Positions 1 to 13,525 are shown, counted from the first letter of the stretch. The stretch: 51,282 nucleotides of DNA from an uncultured Desulfomicrobium sp. (GCA_937872685.1 CALMTS010000167.1:1-51282); one strand, 5' to 3'. Notes: generated by a model not told the origin, from the sequence alone. Made by a program: numbers and translations.

Positions 1-477
1 GTTTTCGACGGGCACCCCGTCGTTGGACAGGGCGACGCAGCCGGCCCGGGCCAGCTCCCCGGCCATGGCCAGTTCCTTGCCGTGCAGGCCCGCCGTGAGC
101 GCCCCGACAGGCCTCACCCAGGGCCCCTGCGGAAAGGCCATGGACGCCTTCTGCAGCATGAAGCGGGTTACGGAGGCGTTGTCGTTGACGGGGTTGGTGT
201 TGGCCATGGCCATGACCTGGCCGAAACCGCCGCCGGCCGCCGCGGACAGGCCCGAGGCGATGTCCTCCTTGTACTCCTGCCCGGGTTCGCGCAGATGCAC
301 ATGGGCGTCGATGAGGCTCGGCAGGAGGGACAGGCCGCCGCCGTCCACGACCTGGACGCCCGGCACTTCGGCCGCGCCAGTCTCAACCAGCTCCACCACC
401 TTGCCATTGCCGATGAGCAGGTCGCAGTCGCGGTCCTGCCAGGAAACATTGCGTATCAGGAAATCAACGTGTGCCAT
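1..477 (-). CDS. pyrC: Dihydroorotase, N-terminal part (truncated by window edge)
   Basis: This is the start of dihydroorotase, which cyclises N-carbamoyl-aspartate to dihydroorotate, the third step of UMP synthesis. About 159 residues are visible before the window ends. The amidohydrolase metal motif [10 protein letters not shown] lies at residues 57-66 (His59 and His61 as zinc ligands), and MANTNPVND follows near residue 91, as in class I bacterial enzymes. The ATG at 477-475 is preceded by GGAGG four bases upstream. It lies 14 bp after the pyrB stop, so pyrB and pyrC are one operon catalysing consecutive steps. The remainder of the gene is outside the window. Confidence 0.93.
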   Translation of the reverse strand, partial: MAHVDFLIRNVSWQDRDCDLLIGNGKVVELVETGAAEVPGVQVVDGGGLSLLPSLIDAHVHLREPGQEYKEDIASGLSAAAGGGFGQVMAMANTNPVNDNASVTRFMLQKASMAFPQGPWVRPVGALTAGLHGKELAMAGELARAGCVALSNDGVPVEN

Positions 478-491
478 GGTGCCTCCGCCGC

Positions 492-1424
492 TTATGCCGA
501 GACCCGGGTCCGGGTCAGATAGAGGTGCAGGAGGGTCATGCGCACGGCCACTCCCGAGGCGACCTGGTCCAGGATGAGGCTCGAACCGCAGTCCGCCAGT
601 TCCGAGCTGATCTCGAGGCCGCGGTTCATGGGGCCCGGGTGCATGATCTTGACGCCGGGGTTGGCCTTGTCCAGATGCCTGGCGGCCAGGCCGTAGGTGC
701 AGGCGTATTCGCGCAGATCCGGCAGCAGCCCGGCCTGCTGGCGCTCCAGCTGCAGGCGCAGGCAGATGACCGCGTCCACGCCTTCGCACGCTTTGCCCAC
801 GTCGGAAAAAACCTCCACGGGCCAAGTCGAAACCCTGGCCGGCAGCAGGGTGCGCGGAGCGCAGAGCCGGACCCGCGTCCCGAGCATGGTCAGCAGCTCC
901 ACATCGGAGCGGGCCACGCGGCTGTGGGCGATGTCGCCCAGGATGCACACGGTCTTGCCCGCAAAGGAGTCCCAGACCTGATGCAGGGTGAACCCGTCCA
1001 GCAGGGCCTGGGTGGGGTGGGCGTGCCAGCCGTCGCCGGCGTTGATGATGGAGCACTCGAGGCGCTCGGCCAGAAACCGCGCCGCGCCGCTGTCCCAGTG
1101 GCGGATGACGATGGCGTCGGGGTTCATGGCCTGCAGGGTCAGGGCCGTGTCCTTGAGGCTTTCTCCCTTTTGCAGCGAGCTGCCGGACTTGGTCAGGCTG
1201 AACGTGTCCGCCGACAGGCGCTTCCCGGCCATGTCGAAGGAGGTCTTGGTGCGCGTGGACGCCTCGGCGAAGAAGAGAACCACGCTCTTGCCCTTCAGTA
1301 TGGGCACCTTCTTGATGGGCCGCCGGTTGACCTCGGCGAACCGGGCCGCGGTCTCGAAGACGTGGCCTATCTCTTCCCTGTCCAGTTGGGATATTTCAAG
1401 CAGATCCTTGTGCCGCCAATTCAT
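492..1424 (-). CDS. pyrB: Aspartate carbamoyltransferase catalytic subunit
   Basis: This enzyme condenses carbamoyl phosphate with aspartate to form carbamoyl-aspartate, the committed step of pyrimidine synthesis, in the cytoplasm. The 310-residue protein has the usual catalytic-chain length. It shows the carbamoyl-phosphate motif STRTKTSF, the HPTQALLD motif and HPGPMNRG near the C terminus. The ATG at 1424 was preferred over one seven codons upstream because GGAGG sits 8 bases before it. The start overlaps the stop of a possible leader ORF (ATGA). No pyrI regulatory subunit is next to it; pyrC follows directly. A terminator-like hairpin in the leader suggests attenuation (inference). Confidence 0.95.
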   Translation of the reverse strand: MNWRHKDLLEISQLDREEIGHVFETAARFAEVNRRPIKKVPILKGKSVVLFFAEASTRTKTSFDMAGKRLSADTFSLTKSGSSLQKGESLKDTALTLQAMNPDAIVIRHWDSGAARFLAERLECSIINAGDGWHAHPTQALLDGFTLHQVWDSFAGKTVCILGDIAHSRVARSDVELLTMLGTRVRLCAPRTLLPARVSTWPVEVFSDVGKACEGVDAVICLRLQLERQQAGLLPDLREYACTYGLAARHLDKANPGVKIMHPGPMNRGLEISSELADCGSSLILDQVASGVAVRMTLLHLYLTRTRVSA

Positions 1425-1540
1425 TTCGCCAGCCTCCAGGCCCATGTGGGGGTTTCAGTCATGCGGCCAAAAAAAAGGGACCCGGCTACCCGCCCGTCCC
1501 CTGTTGCTGCATTCCGCACGGTCTTTCGTCCACGTTTCAT
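1421..1540 (-). CDS. Possible 39-aa leader peptide ORF upstream of pyrB
   Basis: A short ORF beginning MKRGRKTV starts at 1540, reads straight through the terminator-like hairpin at 1469-1500, and ends in a TGA that overlaps the pyrB ATG as ATGA. This resembles the arrangement of enterobacterial pyrBI, where translation of a leader peptide (PyrL) controls an attenuator. The ribosome binding site is weak (AGGG about 8 bases upstream) and the ORF could also start further upstream in the same frame at 1654. There is no homology evidence; the call rests on position only. Confidence 0.3.
   Translation of the reverse strand: MKRGRKTVRNAATGDGRVAGSLFFGRMTETPTWAWRLAK
1469..1500 (-). terminator. Intrinsic terminator / candidate attenuator in the pyrB leader
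   Basis: Read on the minus strand, a GGGAC arm (1500-1496) pairs with GTCCC (1481-1477). An inner GGC/GCC helix closes a GGGTA loop, and eight T follow immediately (1476-1469). It lies 45 bp upstream of the pyrB start, after gyrA already has its own terminator, so it is in the right place to act on pyrBC transcription. Confidence 0.7.
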
Positions 1541-1609
1541 GCATTGGGCCCTTACACGACAGGAGCCCGGGCGTCCAGTGCCGCCATGCCCGTCCGGCCG
1601 GCCGACGCG

Positions 1610-1639
1610 AAAAAGGCGCAGCCCCTGGAGGCCGCGCCT
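1610..1639 (-). terminator. Intrinsic terminator of gyrA
   Basis: On the minus strand AGGCGC (1639-1634) pairs with GCGCCT (1619-1614) around a GC-rich inner stem, followed by five T ending at 1610. It lies 26 bp after the gyrA stop codon. Confidence 0.8.
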
Positions 1640-1665
1640 GTCGTATCCGTTCATTGCGTCCGAAA

Positions 1666-4185
<2,520 letters not shown>

Positions 4186-4218
4186 CTCAGTTCAGTGTAA
4201 AAATCTATTGAATTCGCG

Positions 4219-6654
<2,436 letters not shown>

Positions 6655-6670
6655 TTATCGTCCTGCGGAA

Positions 6671-7825
6671 CTAAAGTTCCTCTTCGCTGTAATAGGTGTC
6701 TTCGGTGATCTCCACGGGCATGGTGATGATCATGTAGTTCGGGTCGTCCTTGCCCGTGATGCGGCAGGGCTCGGAGGGGCCCACGAAGGAGAAGGTCAGG
6801 GAGTCGGACACGAAGTGCCCCAAAATCTCGAGGATGACCTTGGTCGGCAGGGCGATCTTGGCCAGCTCGCCCTGGTACTGGCAGCTGATGAGTTCCGTGC
6901 CCTCGCCGATATCCTGGCCCTGGCAGTAGAGGGAAAGCTCCTCGGGGCCGAAGTCGAAGAAGGTGGCCTTGTTGGCTTCGGTGTTGAAGACGAAGATACG
7001 GTCCAGGGCGTCGGTCAGCTCATGCCGGTCCACCGTCAGATTGGACGTGAAGCGGTCCTTGTACTGATTGATGAAATTCCGGTAGTCCGCAAACACGTAA
7101 GCCTTCAAGGGCAGGCTGAAGGCTTCCTTGCGGTTCTCGGTGCGCAGGAAGAGGCGCTTGTCCGAGAGGCTGATCTCGATTTCGTCGTTGGTCAGCCACT
7201 TGCGGATTTCAAGCAGGTACTTCTTGGAGATCAGGAAGCCGTCCTGGCCCAGAACGGCGCGGATGTCGGCATTGGTGAAGCGCAGCAGGCCGAACTGGTG
7301 CCCGTTCAAGCCGCAGATCTCCACGTCCTCGCCTTCCACGGGCGCGAACTTAATGCAGTTCATGCTCGTCAGGTCCTCGTCGTCGGCGATGCAGAAGGCG
7401 ATGCGGTCGATGATTTCCTTGAAGTAATCACCTGACCAGAGCACGGCATTCTCGGCGGGGAAGGGGTTGAAATCCTGGAACCAGGAGGCTTCGTTGGCCG
7501 GAAGCTTGTACTTGCGGCGGCCCTGCTCCACGTGCAGGTGCTTGCCGGCGGCGTCGAGCTTCATGGTGATCTCGCCCGGGGGCAGGCGGCGCATCAGCTC
7601 GCAGAACTTCTTGCCCTGCACGCCGACCAGGCCGCCGTCGCTGATGACGGCAGGATAGACACCCACGAACTCGATGCTCGAATCCGTGGCCAGGATGGAC
7701 AGGCTGTCCCCCTCGGCCTTGAGCCAGACCGTGCGCAGATAGGCGGCCCCGGTCTTGGACGGGATAATGTTCGCGGCCTTGAGCAGCCCGTCAATGACAT
7801 CTTCCTTACGCACTTTCAAAAACAT
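6671..7825 (-). CDS. dnaN: DNA polymerase III beta subunit (sliding clamp)
   Basis: The beta clamp is a ring-shaped dimer that tethers DNA polymerase III to DNA. The 384-residue sequence fits the family from the start (MFLKVRKEDVIDGLLKA) to a C-terminal segment ending MPVEITEDTYYSEEEL; the acidic tail is slightly longer than in many clamps. AAGGAG lies 6 bases before the ATG. It is 21 bp downstream of dnaA and 22 bp upstream of gyrB, so the four genes look like one operon. The recF gene that often follows dnaN is absent here. Confidence 0.97.
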   Translation of the reverse strand: MFLKVRKEDVIDGLLKAANIIPSKTGAAYLRTVWLKAEGDSLSILATDSSIEFVGVYPAVISDGGLVGVQGKKFCELMRRLPPGEITMKLDAAGKHLHVEQGRRKYKLPANEASWFQDFNPFPAENAVLWSGDYFKEIIDRIAFCIADDEDLTSMNCIKFAPVEGEDVEICGLNGHQFGLLRFTNADIRAVLGQDGFLISKKYLLEIRKWLTNDEIEISLSDKRLFLRTENRKEAFSLPLKAYVFADYRNFINQYKDRFTSNLTVDRHELTDALDRIFVFNTEANKATFFDFGPEELSLYCQGQDIGEGTELISCQYQGELAKIALPTKVILEILGHFVSDSLTFSFVGPSEPCRITGKDDPNYMIITMPVEITEDTYYSEEEL

Positions 7826-7846
7826 CGCCGACTCCTTGTTCCGCAG

Positions 7847-9127
7847 TTAGGCTGGGCTCGTTTCGTTCATGGCCAGACATTTTTCGGTCAGGGCCTGTAA
7901 CATGGATTTTATGCTTTTATCATCTCTTTGTAATTGTTCGATTTTTCGACAGCTGTAGAGGGCGGTGGAATGGTCCCTTCCGCCAAAGGCCCTTCCCAGC
8001 TCCGGAAAGGACAGCCCGAGATGCTTGCGGCAGAGGAACATGGCCACCTGCCGGGCGAAAACGAGCTCGTGCCTGCGCCCCGCCGAGAGGATTTCTTCCT
8101 GGGTCAGGCCGAAATGCCCGCAGACCGCGTCGATGATCTGCCCGGCGCTCAGGCTCGTCACGGAGCGGTCGTCGAGGTAGTTGAGGATGTTGTCGAACTC
8201 CTCGTCGGAAATGTGATCGTGCACCAGCTCCCTGTACGCCCAGAACTTCAGCAGGCACCCTTCGAGGTTGCGCAGGTCCGGAAAACGCTGCGCCAGCAGG
8301 AGGATGCGGTCCTTGGACATGTCCAGGCGGCGTTCCCGGCAGCGCGATTGGGCGTACTGGGTACGGATGTCCAGGTCAGGCGCCTTGAGGGTCACGGTCA
8401 GGCCCCACTCCAGGCGCGACTTGAGCTTGGGCGTGAGAAAGGAGAACCCAGCCACCTTGCCCGAACAGGCGAAGACCATCTGCTTGCGGTGCAGATGGAA
8501 GTGGTCGAAGAGCGCCAGCATCTCGCCTTGCAGATACGGGTAGCGCTCGATCTCCTGCAGGTCGTCCACGGCCAGGAAGTGCATGGACATGAGGAATTTC
8601 CGCGCGTCGGACCGGGAACTATAGAGTTCGTGCATATCCTCGATGCAGGCCACATGGATTCCTTCCCGGCCCTGTTCGCTCCTGGCGTTGGCGATGGCCC
8701 GCAGCAGAAAGGATTTGCCCGACCCGCTCTCGCCGCAGAGCACGAAGGGGTTGTAGGGGGCCTGGCTGCTTTGGGCCACTTCCTGGGCCGAGGCCAGGGG
8801 GAAGTAGTTCTTGTTGTTGACCAGAAAGTTGTCGAAGATGAATTCGGCCCCGAAAGGCAGGGGCTGGCTGGCCGGCCGGGCCTCGCGCACGATGCGTGAG
8901 CGCTTGCCGTCGCGGCATTCGTAGGCCAGATCCAGGCCCGTTCCCTTGAGGGCGTCCTCGAACCGCTGGCGGGCGTGGCTGTCGAACCAGTCGGCGAAGT
9001 ACATGTGCGGGAAGCGCACCGTGAGGACGCCCCCCTCCACGCTCATCCCGAGGGAAGAGCGCCACCTGCCCAGCTCTTCGGCGGAAAAGGCCCGCTCAAG
9101 GGCTGCATCGACATGATCCCTGTTCAA
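7847..9127 (-). CDS. dnaA: Chromosomal replication initiator DnaA (divergent AAA+ domain)
   Basis: This is the AAA+ ATPase that binds DnaA boxes and opens the replication origin. The protein has 426 residues, shorter than the usual 440-470. A domain I-like region (residues 1-75) is followed by almost no linker, Walker A GESGSGKS (131-139), Walker B LAVDDLQ (185-191), a box VII-type arginine in SRLEWGL (Arg238), a sensor II-like DLRNLEG, and the domain IV signature GGRDHSTALYSCRKIE. The stretch between Walker A and B, which carries the initiator-specific helices, is short and unlike typical DnaA. The start is TTG at 9127 with GGGAG about 5 bases upstream. The position before dnaN supports the call; a second DnaA elsewhere is possible. 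Confidence 0.88.
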   Translation of the reverse strand: MNRDHVDAALERAFSAEELGRWRSSLGMSVEGGVLTVRFPHMYFADWFDSHARQRFEDALKGTGLDLAYECRDGKRSRIVREARPASQPLPFGAEFIFDNFLVNNKNYFPLASAQEVAQSSQAPYNPFVLCGESGSGKSFLLRAIANARSEQGREGIHVACIEDMHELYSSRSDARKFLMSMHFLAVDDLQEIERYPYLQGEMLALFDHFHLHRKQMVFACSGKVAGFSFLTPKLKSRLEWGLTVTLKAPDLDIRTQYAQSRCRERRLDMSKDRILLLAQRFPDLRNLEGCLLKFWAYRELVHDHISDEEFDNILNYLDDRSVTSLSAGQIIDAVCGHFGLTQEEILSAGRRHELVFARQVAMFLCRKHLGLSFPELGRAFGGRDHSTALYSCRKIEQLQRDDKSIKSMLQALTEKCLAMNETSPA

Positions 9128-9244
9128 ATCCGCTCCCGGTTGTGCGCGGTTCGCCGCGGCGGCCGGTTTACTCCGGCGTGCAAATCAGACATAGTCGAGC
9201 CTTGCGGACCGGCAGCGGCCCGATACCATATTTGGAGGACACGC

Positions 9245-10417
9245 ATGAGCGCCCCACTGAAAGTCCACAGAACCATCGCCGAAATCAACGAGAAAATCCG
9301 GCAAGGAAAAGCCGTCGTCCTCAACGCCAGCGAAATGACAAGCCTAGTTCGCAAGGAAGGCAAGGTCAAGGCCGCCCGGCAGGTCGATGTCGTCACTACC
9401 GGAACATTTTCACCCATGTGCTCCTCAGGCCTGCTCTTCAACATAGGCCAGCAGCCCCCGACCATCAAAACCGCGAAAGTCTGGCTCAACGGCGTGCCCT
9501 GCTACGCCGGCCTGGCCGCAGTGGATTCCTACCTCGGCGCAACCGAGCCCACGGAAGAAGACCCCCTGAACAAGGTCTACCCCGGGCACTTCAAGTACGG
9601 CGGCGGGCATGTCATCGAAGACCTGGTCAAGGGCAAGCGCGTGCACCTCAAGGCCGAGGCCTACGGCACGGACTGCTATCCACGCAAAGCCATTGAAAAG
9701 AATGTCTCCCTGACCGAGCTGCGCAACGCCATCCTTTTCAACCCCCGCAATTGTTACCAGAACTACAACTGCGCAATCAACCGCACGGGCAAGATAAAAT
9801 ACACGTATATGGGCCCCCTCAAGTCCAACATCGGCAATGCCAACTATGCCACAGCCGGAGAGCTCAGCCCTCTGCTCAATGATCCGTACTTCCGGACCAT
9901 AGGCCTGGGGACGCGCATCTTCCTCGGCGGGGGCGTCGGCTACGTCATCGGCGAAGGCACCCAGCACGTGGCCGAACCCAAGCGCACCGAGCGGGGCGTC
10001 CCCATGAGCGCCTCGGGCACCCTCATGGTCAAAGGCGACCTGAAGGGCATGAACGCCCGCTACCTGCGCGGCGTGAGCATCGTCGGCTACGGCTGCTCCC
10101 TGGCCGTGGGCCTGGGCATCCCCATCCCCATCCTGGACGAGGAGATGGCCTGGTTCACGGGTGTTGCCGACGAGGACATCTTGGTGCCCGTGGTCGATTA
10201 CGGCGAGGACTATCCCAACGGATACCCGTCTTCCTACGGGCACGTCAGTTTCGCGGACCTGAAGAAGGGCGTCATCTCCATAGAAGGAAAGGACGTGCCG
10301 ACCACCCCCCTGACCAGCTACACCCTGTCCCTGGAAGTCGCCGAGGAGCTGAAGCGCTGGATCATGGAAGGCCGCTTCATGCTGAGCGAGGCCCAGGAGC
10401 CCATCCCGGCGAGGTGA
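9245..10417 (+). CDS. DUF39 homocysteine biosynthesis protein (aspartate-semialdehyde sulfurtransferase type)
   Basis: This 390-residue protein is the DUF39 type linked to homocysteine formation from aspartate semialdehyde and reduced sulfur in methanogens and sulfate reducers, which lack the acyl-homoserine route. Recognisable features are the TTGTFSPMCSSG segment (Cys59), several further conserved-looking cysteines (86, 144, 170, 176), and glycine-rich stretches such as IFLGGGVGYVIGEGTQH. No C-terminal CBS domains are present, unlike some archaeal forms. GGAGG lies 6 bases before the ATG. The next gene starts two bases after its stop and carries two ferredoxin-type clusters, a plausible electron or sulfur partner (inference). 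It is divergent from dnaA across a 117-bp gap. Confidence 0.85.
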   Translation: MSAPLKVHRTIAEINEKIRQGKAVVLNASEMTSLVRKEGKVKAARQVDVVTTGTFSPMCSSGLLFNIGQQPPTIKTAKVWLNGVPCYAGLAAVDSYLGATEPTEEDPLNKVYPGHFKYGGGHVIEDLVKGKRVHLKAEAYGTDCYPRKAIEKNVSLTELRNAILFNPRNCYQNYNCAINRTGKIKYTYMGPLKSNIGNANYATAGELSPLLNDPYFRTIGLGTRIFLGGGVGYVIGEGTQHVAEPKRTERGVPMSASGTLMVKGDLKGMNARYLRGVSIVGYGCSLAVGLGIPIPILDEEMAWFTGVADEDILVPVVDYGEDYPNGYPSSYGHVSFADLKKGVISIEGKDVPTTPLTSYTLSLEVAEELKRWIMEGRFMLSEAQEPIPAR

Positions 10418-10419
10418 CC

Positions 10420-11529
10420 ATGTCCGAACCGGTGTATTTCTGGAATCTGCGCGCCTCTCGCAAGGCGCCCTATGAAGCCAAGGTCAAACGCCTGCTCAAA
10501 CTGGCCGGCCTGGGCGCGGAGCTGCGCTCGGGGGACCTGACGGCGGTCAAGCTCCACTTCGGCGAGGGCGGGGGCACGGCCCACATCCGGCCCCTGCAGC
10601 TGCAGCCGATCCTGGCCTTCATCCGCAAATGCGGCGCCAGGCCATTCCTGACGGACACGAACACCCTCTACGTGGGGCAGCGCGGGGAGTCCGTGTCCCA
10701 CGGCCTGCAGGCCGCTGCCCACGGGTTCGACCCCAATGTCCTGGGCGCGCCGGTCATCATCGCCGACGGCCTGAAAAGCGGCAACGAGCGTGCCGTGCCC
10801 TGCCCGGGAAAACACTTCGACACCGCCTATCTGGGCGGGGATATCGTGGACGCGGACATGCTGGTCACGGTCAGCCACTTCAAAGGCCACGACCTGGCCG
10901 GGTTCGGCGGGGCCATCAAGAACGCCGGCATGGGTTGCGCCACCCGCAAGGGCAAGATGCAGCAGCACTGCGGCCTCGGTCCCACGGTCCACCCCGACCA
11001 TTGCACGGGCTGCGGCCAGTGCGTGGAAGTCTGCAGCCACGGAGCCCTGCAACTGGACCTGAACGGGAAGATCCGGATCGACCGCGACAAATGCGCCGGC
11101 TGCGCGGCCTGCTTCCTGGTCTGCCGCAGCGGAGGGCTGGAGGTGGACTGGCGGGTGGACGTGAACACGTTTCTGGAGCGCATGGCCGAATACGCCGCAG
11201 CGGCACTGCTGACCCGGCCGCGCAGGAGCCTCCACCTGAGTTTCATCCAGCAGGTCAGCCCGGGATGCGACTGCATGGGCTATTCCGACGCGCCGATCTG
11301 CCCTGACCTGGGCCTTCTGGCCTCCTGGGATCCGGTGGCCCTGGACCAGGCCTGCCTGGACCTGGTCAACCAGGCCCAGCCCCTGCACCCCAGCGCCCTG
11401 CCGCCAGACATCCGGCCCGGTGAAGACAAATTCGAGGCCATCCATGGCCATGTTCGGGCACGGTACTTGCTTGAATACGCTCAGGATCTGGGCCTCGGTT
11501 CACGGGAATACACGCTGACGCCGGTCTGA
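10420..11529 (+). CDS. DUF362 protein with two [4Fe-4S] ferredoxin motifs
   Basis: A 369-residue cytoplasmic protein of the DUF362 type. The family domain (SHFKGHDLAGFGGAIKN, residues 152-168) is followed by two four-cysteine motifs: C195-x2-C198-x2-C201-x3-C205 and C225-x2-C228-x2-C231-x3-C235, typical of a 2[4Fe-4S] ferredoxin. The ATG at 10420 is chosen because GAGG lies 5 bases upstream; a GTG at 10414 overlapping the previous stop is the alternative. Coupling to the DUF39 gene suggests it delivers electrons or handles sulfur for homocysteine synthesis. The better-known partner of DUF39 carries a NIL domain, which this protein lacks, so the role is inferred from context only. Confidence 0.8.
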   Translation: MSEPVYFWNLRASRKAPYEAKVKRLLKLAGLGAELRSGDLTAVKLHFGEGGGTAHIRPLQLQPILAFIRKCGARPFLTDTNTLYVGQRGESVSHGLQAAAHGFDPNVLGAPVIIADGLKSGNERAVPCPGKHFDTAYLGGDIVDADMLVTVSHFKGHDLAGFGGAIKNAGMGCATRKGKMQQHCGLGPTVHPDHCTGCGQCVEVCSHGALQLDLNGKIRIDRDKCAGCAACFLVCRSGGLEVDWRVDVNTFLERMAEYAAAALLTRPRRSLHLSFIQQVSPGCDCMGYSDAPICPDLGLLASWDPVALDQACLDLVNQAQPLHPSALPPDIRPGEDKFEAIHGHVRARYLLEYAQDLGLGSREYTLTPV

Positions 11530-11555
11530 ACCCCGAATCCGGCCCACATTGAGGC

Positions 11556-11583
11556 TGGACAAACGACGTCGGGCTATTATATG
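11556..11583 (+). promoter_or_regulatory. Possible sigma-70 promoter for the small basic protein and fmdB
   Basis: TGGACA (11556-11561) is separated by 16 bases from TATATG (11578-11583), an AT-rich island in an otherwise GC-rich gap. It sits about 50 bp before the ATG of the next small gene. The match to consensus is moderate. Confidence 0.35.
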
Positions 11584-11633
11584 TGCCCAAGCTTTGCACC
11601 AGTAGAAATTTCACCCCATTGGAGGATTGCATA

Positions 11634-11744
11634 ATGGCTCACAAGAAAATCGAACGCATGAAAGAAATCGACCGCCGCCGCAAGCGCCGCGCCGAACGCA
11701 TCAAGGAACGCATCAAGGAAGCCAAGGCCGCTGCCAAGAAGTAG
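11634..11744 (+). CDS. Very small, highly basic helical protein (36 aa)
   Basis: A 36-residue protein starting MAHKKIERMKEIDRRRKRR. It contains nine lysines and eight arginines against six acidic residues, arranged so that E and K/R alternate at i, i+4 spacing (for example ERIKERIKEAK). This predicts one long charged alpha helix and nucleic-acid or ribosome binding. A strong GGAGG lies 8 bases before the ATG and a candidate promoter lies upstream. The gene sits 25 bp before an FmdB-type zinc ribbon gene, probably co-transcribed. I do not recognise a named family; the function is unknown. The strong start signals and sensible neighbour spacing argue that it is real. Confidence 0.7.
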   Translation: MAHKKIERMKEIDRRRKRRAERIKERIKEAKAAAKK

Positions 11745-11769
11745 GCCCTGTTTTTTGGAGGAGGTGAAC

Positions 11770-12018
11770 ATGCCCATCTACGAATATTGCTGCGAAGACT
11801 GCCGTCAGATCTTCGAGGAATGGCAGAAGGATTTTCAGGACAGGGAAAAAATCTGTCCGGTCTGCGGGGGCACGTCCCAGAGGCTTATCTCCAACACGTC
11901 ATTCGTGCTCAAGGGAGGCGGCTGGTACGCCTCCGGGTACAGCAAGGAGTCCGGAGGCAACGGAAAGAAGAAGGAAACTTCTTCCCCGGCCTCGGACACG
12001 ACCTCTTCGGCGTCCTGA
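11770..12018 (+). CDS. FmdB-family zinc ribbon protein
   Basis: An 82-residue protein with the FmdB/CxxC regulatory-type zinc ribbon: MPIYEYCCEDC gives the first cysteine pair (Cys8 and Cys11) and CPVCG the second (Cys29 and Cys32). The remainder is a low-complexity tail rich in G, S, K and T. Members of this family are often encoded as small stand-alone proteins of uncertain function. The start is set by GGAGGAGG 6-8 bases upstream. It follows the 36-residue basic protein and is followed three bases after its stop by a strong terminator, so the two form a small transcription unit. Confidence 0.85.
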   Translation: MPIYEYCCEDCRQIFEEWQKDFQDREKICPVCGGTSQRLISNTSFVLKGGGWYASGYSKESGGNGKKKETSSPASDTTSSAS

Positions 12019-12020
12019 CC

Positions 12021-12044
12021 AAGGCAGCTCCGGCTGCCTTTTTT
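12021..12044 (+). terminator. Intrinsic terminator after the zinc ribbon gene
   Basis: AGGCAG and CTGCCT arms enclose a short CTCCGG loop region and are followed by six T. It begins 3 bp after the stop codon. Confidence 0.9.
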
Positions 12045-12222
12045 CATGTAAAAATTTATGGCATGGTCTCAGCCGTCGGAAGCAGGGCGGCGGGAATGAC
12101 GCGACCGCAGCACGGCCCGCGGCGCCAACCAGGCGAAGCCGCGATTCTGCGCACTCCTTGACCGCGACACCCTTTTCGGCCCGGACTCCGTCCAGGCCCG
12201 AACATCAACCCCCCTCACCACC

Positions 12223-13515
12223 ATGATCGATCGTTACACACGCAAGGAAATGGGCGAGATCTGGACCCTGGAACAGAAATTCCGGGTCTGGCTCGAAGTC
12301 GAACTGGCCATCTGCGAAGGCTGGCATGCCATGGGCGTCATCCCGGCCGAAGACATGGCCGTCATCCGCGAGAAAGCCGATTTCGAGCTGGACCGCATCC
12401 TGGAACTGGAGGAGACCACCAAGCACGACGTCATCGCCTTCCTGACGGCCGTGGAGGAGAAGGTCGGCCCCTCGTCCAGGTACATCCACCTCGGCTGCAC
12501 GTCCTCGGACATCGTGGACACGGCCAACGCCGTGCTTCTGACCCGCGCCGGCAGGATCATTCTGACCGACCTGGACCGGCTCCTCGGCACCCTGCAGAAG
12601 ATGGCGCAGACCCACAAGGGTCAGCTGTGCATGGGCCGCACCCACGGCATCCACGCCGAGCCCACCAGCTTCGGCCTGAAGATGGCCGTGTTCCACGCCG
12701 AATTCCAGCGCCACCGCGAGCGCTGGGTAGCCGCCCTGGAGAACATCCGCTTCGGCAAGATCTCAGGCGCAGTCGGCACCTACGCCCAGCTCGAACCGGA
12801 GCTGGAGGAGAAGGCCCTGACCATTCTCGGCCTCGAAGTGGACCCCATCTCGACCCAGGTCATCCAGCGCGACCGTTACGCCCAGTATTTCACCGCCCTG
12901 GCCCTCATCGCCGGCGGCATCGAACGCATCTGCGTGGAACTGCGCCACCTGCAGCGCACCGAAGTGCTGGAAGTCGAGGAAGGGTTCGGCAAGGGCCAGA
13001 AGGGATCATCGGCCATGCCGCACAAGAAGAACCCCATCTCGGCCGAAAACCTGACGGGCCTCTCCCGCCTGGTGCGCACCAACGCCGTGGCCGCCATGGA
13101 AAACATGGCCCTGTGGCACGAGCGCGATATCAGCCACTCCTCGGTGGAGCGCGTGATCATGCCCGACTCCACCATTATGGTGAACTACATGCTGAACCGC
13201 CTGAACGGGCTGCTGGCCAACCTGCGCATCATCCCCGAGAACATGCAGCGCAACCTGATGGGATCCTACGGCCTGTTCTTCTCCCAGCGCGTGCTGCTGG
13301 CCCTGGTCGAAACCGGCCTCGAACGCCAGAAGGCTTACGAGATGGTCCAGGCCGTGGCCATGGCCTGCTGGCGCGACCGCACCTCCTTCGAGGAGGCCGT
13401 GCGCGCCAATGCGGACATCACGGCCCGCCTTGACGCCGCCCGGCTGGACCAGGCCTTCGATCTGAACTACTATCTGCGGCACGAACAGACCGTGTTCAAC
13501 CGCGTCTTCAAATAG
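12223..13515 (+). CDS. purB: Adenylosuccinate lyase
   Basis: PurB removes fumarate from SAICAR and from adenylosuccinate, acting twice in AMP synthesis. The 430-residue protein opens [15 protein letters not shown] like other members and has the fumarase/aspartase signature [11 protein letters not shown] (residues 261-271) with the flexible-loop catalytic serine. The THGIHAEPT motif with a catalytic histidine lies near residue 140. No clear Shine-Dalgarno sequence precedes the ATG; the upstream 180 bp after the fmdB terminator show no other gene. It is followed 10 bp later by pyrE, so purine and pyrimidine steps share this operon. Confidence 0.96.
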   Translation: MIDRYTRKEMGEIWTLEQKFRVWLEVELAICEGWHAMGVIPAEDMAVIREKADFELDRILELEETTKHDVIAFLTAVEEKVGPSSRYIHLGCTSSDIVDTANAVLLTRAGRIILTDLDRLLGTLQKMAQTHKGQLCMGRTHGIHAEPTSFGLKMAVFHAEFQRHRERWVAALENIRFGKISGAVGTYAQLEPELEEKALTILGLEVDPISTQVIQRDRYAQYFTALALIAGGIERICVELRHLQRTEVLEVEEGFGKGQKGSSAMPHKKNPISAENLTGLSRLVRTNAVAAMENMALWHERDISHSSVERVIMPDSTIMVNYMLNRLNGLLANLRIIPENMQRNLMGSYGLFFSQRVLLALVETGLERQKAYEMVQAVAMACWRDRTSFEEAVRANADITARLDAARLDQAFDLNYYLRHEQTVFNRVFK

Positions 13516-13525
13516 AGGTAGGACA

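Noticed and set aside
9128-9244. Chromosome origin beside dnaA
   Set aside because: No DnaA boxes (TTATCCACA or close variants) and no AT-rich unwinding region are present in this 117-bp GC-rich gap.
11726-11756. Terminator between the small basic protein and the zinc ribbon gene
   Set aside because: A T6 run follows a GGCC/GGCC pairing of only 4 bp with a 14-base loop, too weak to support.
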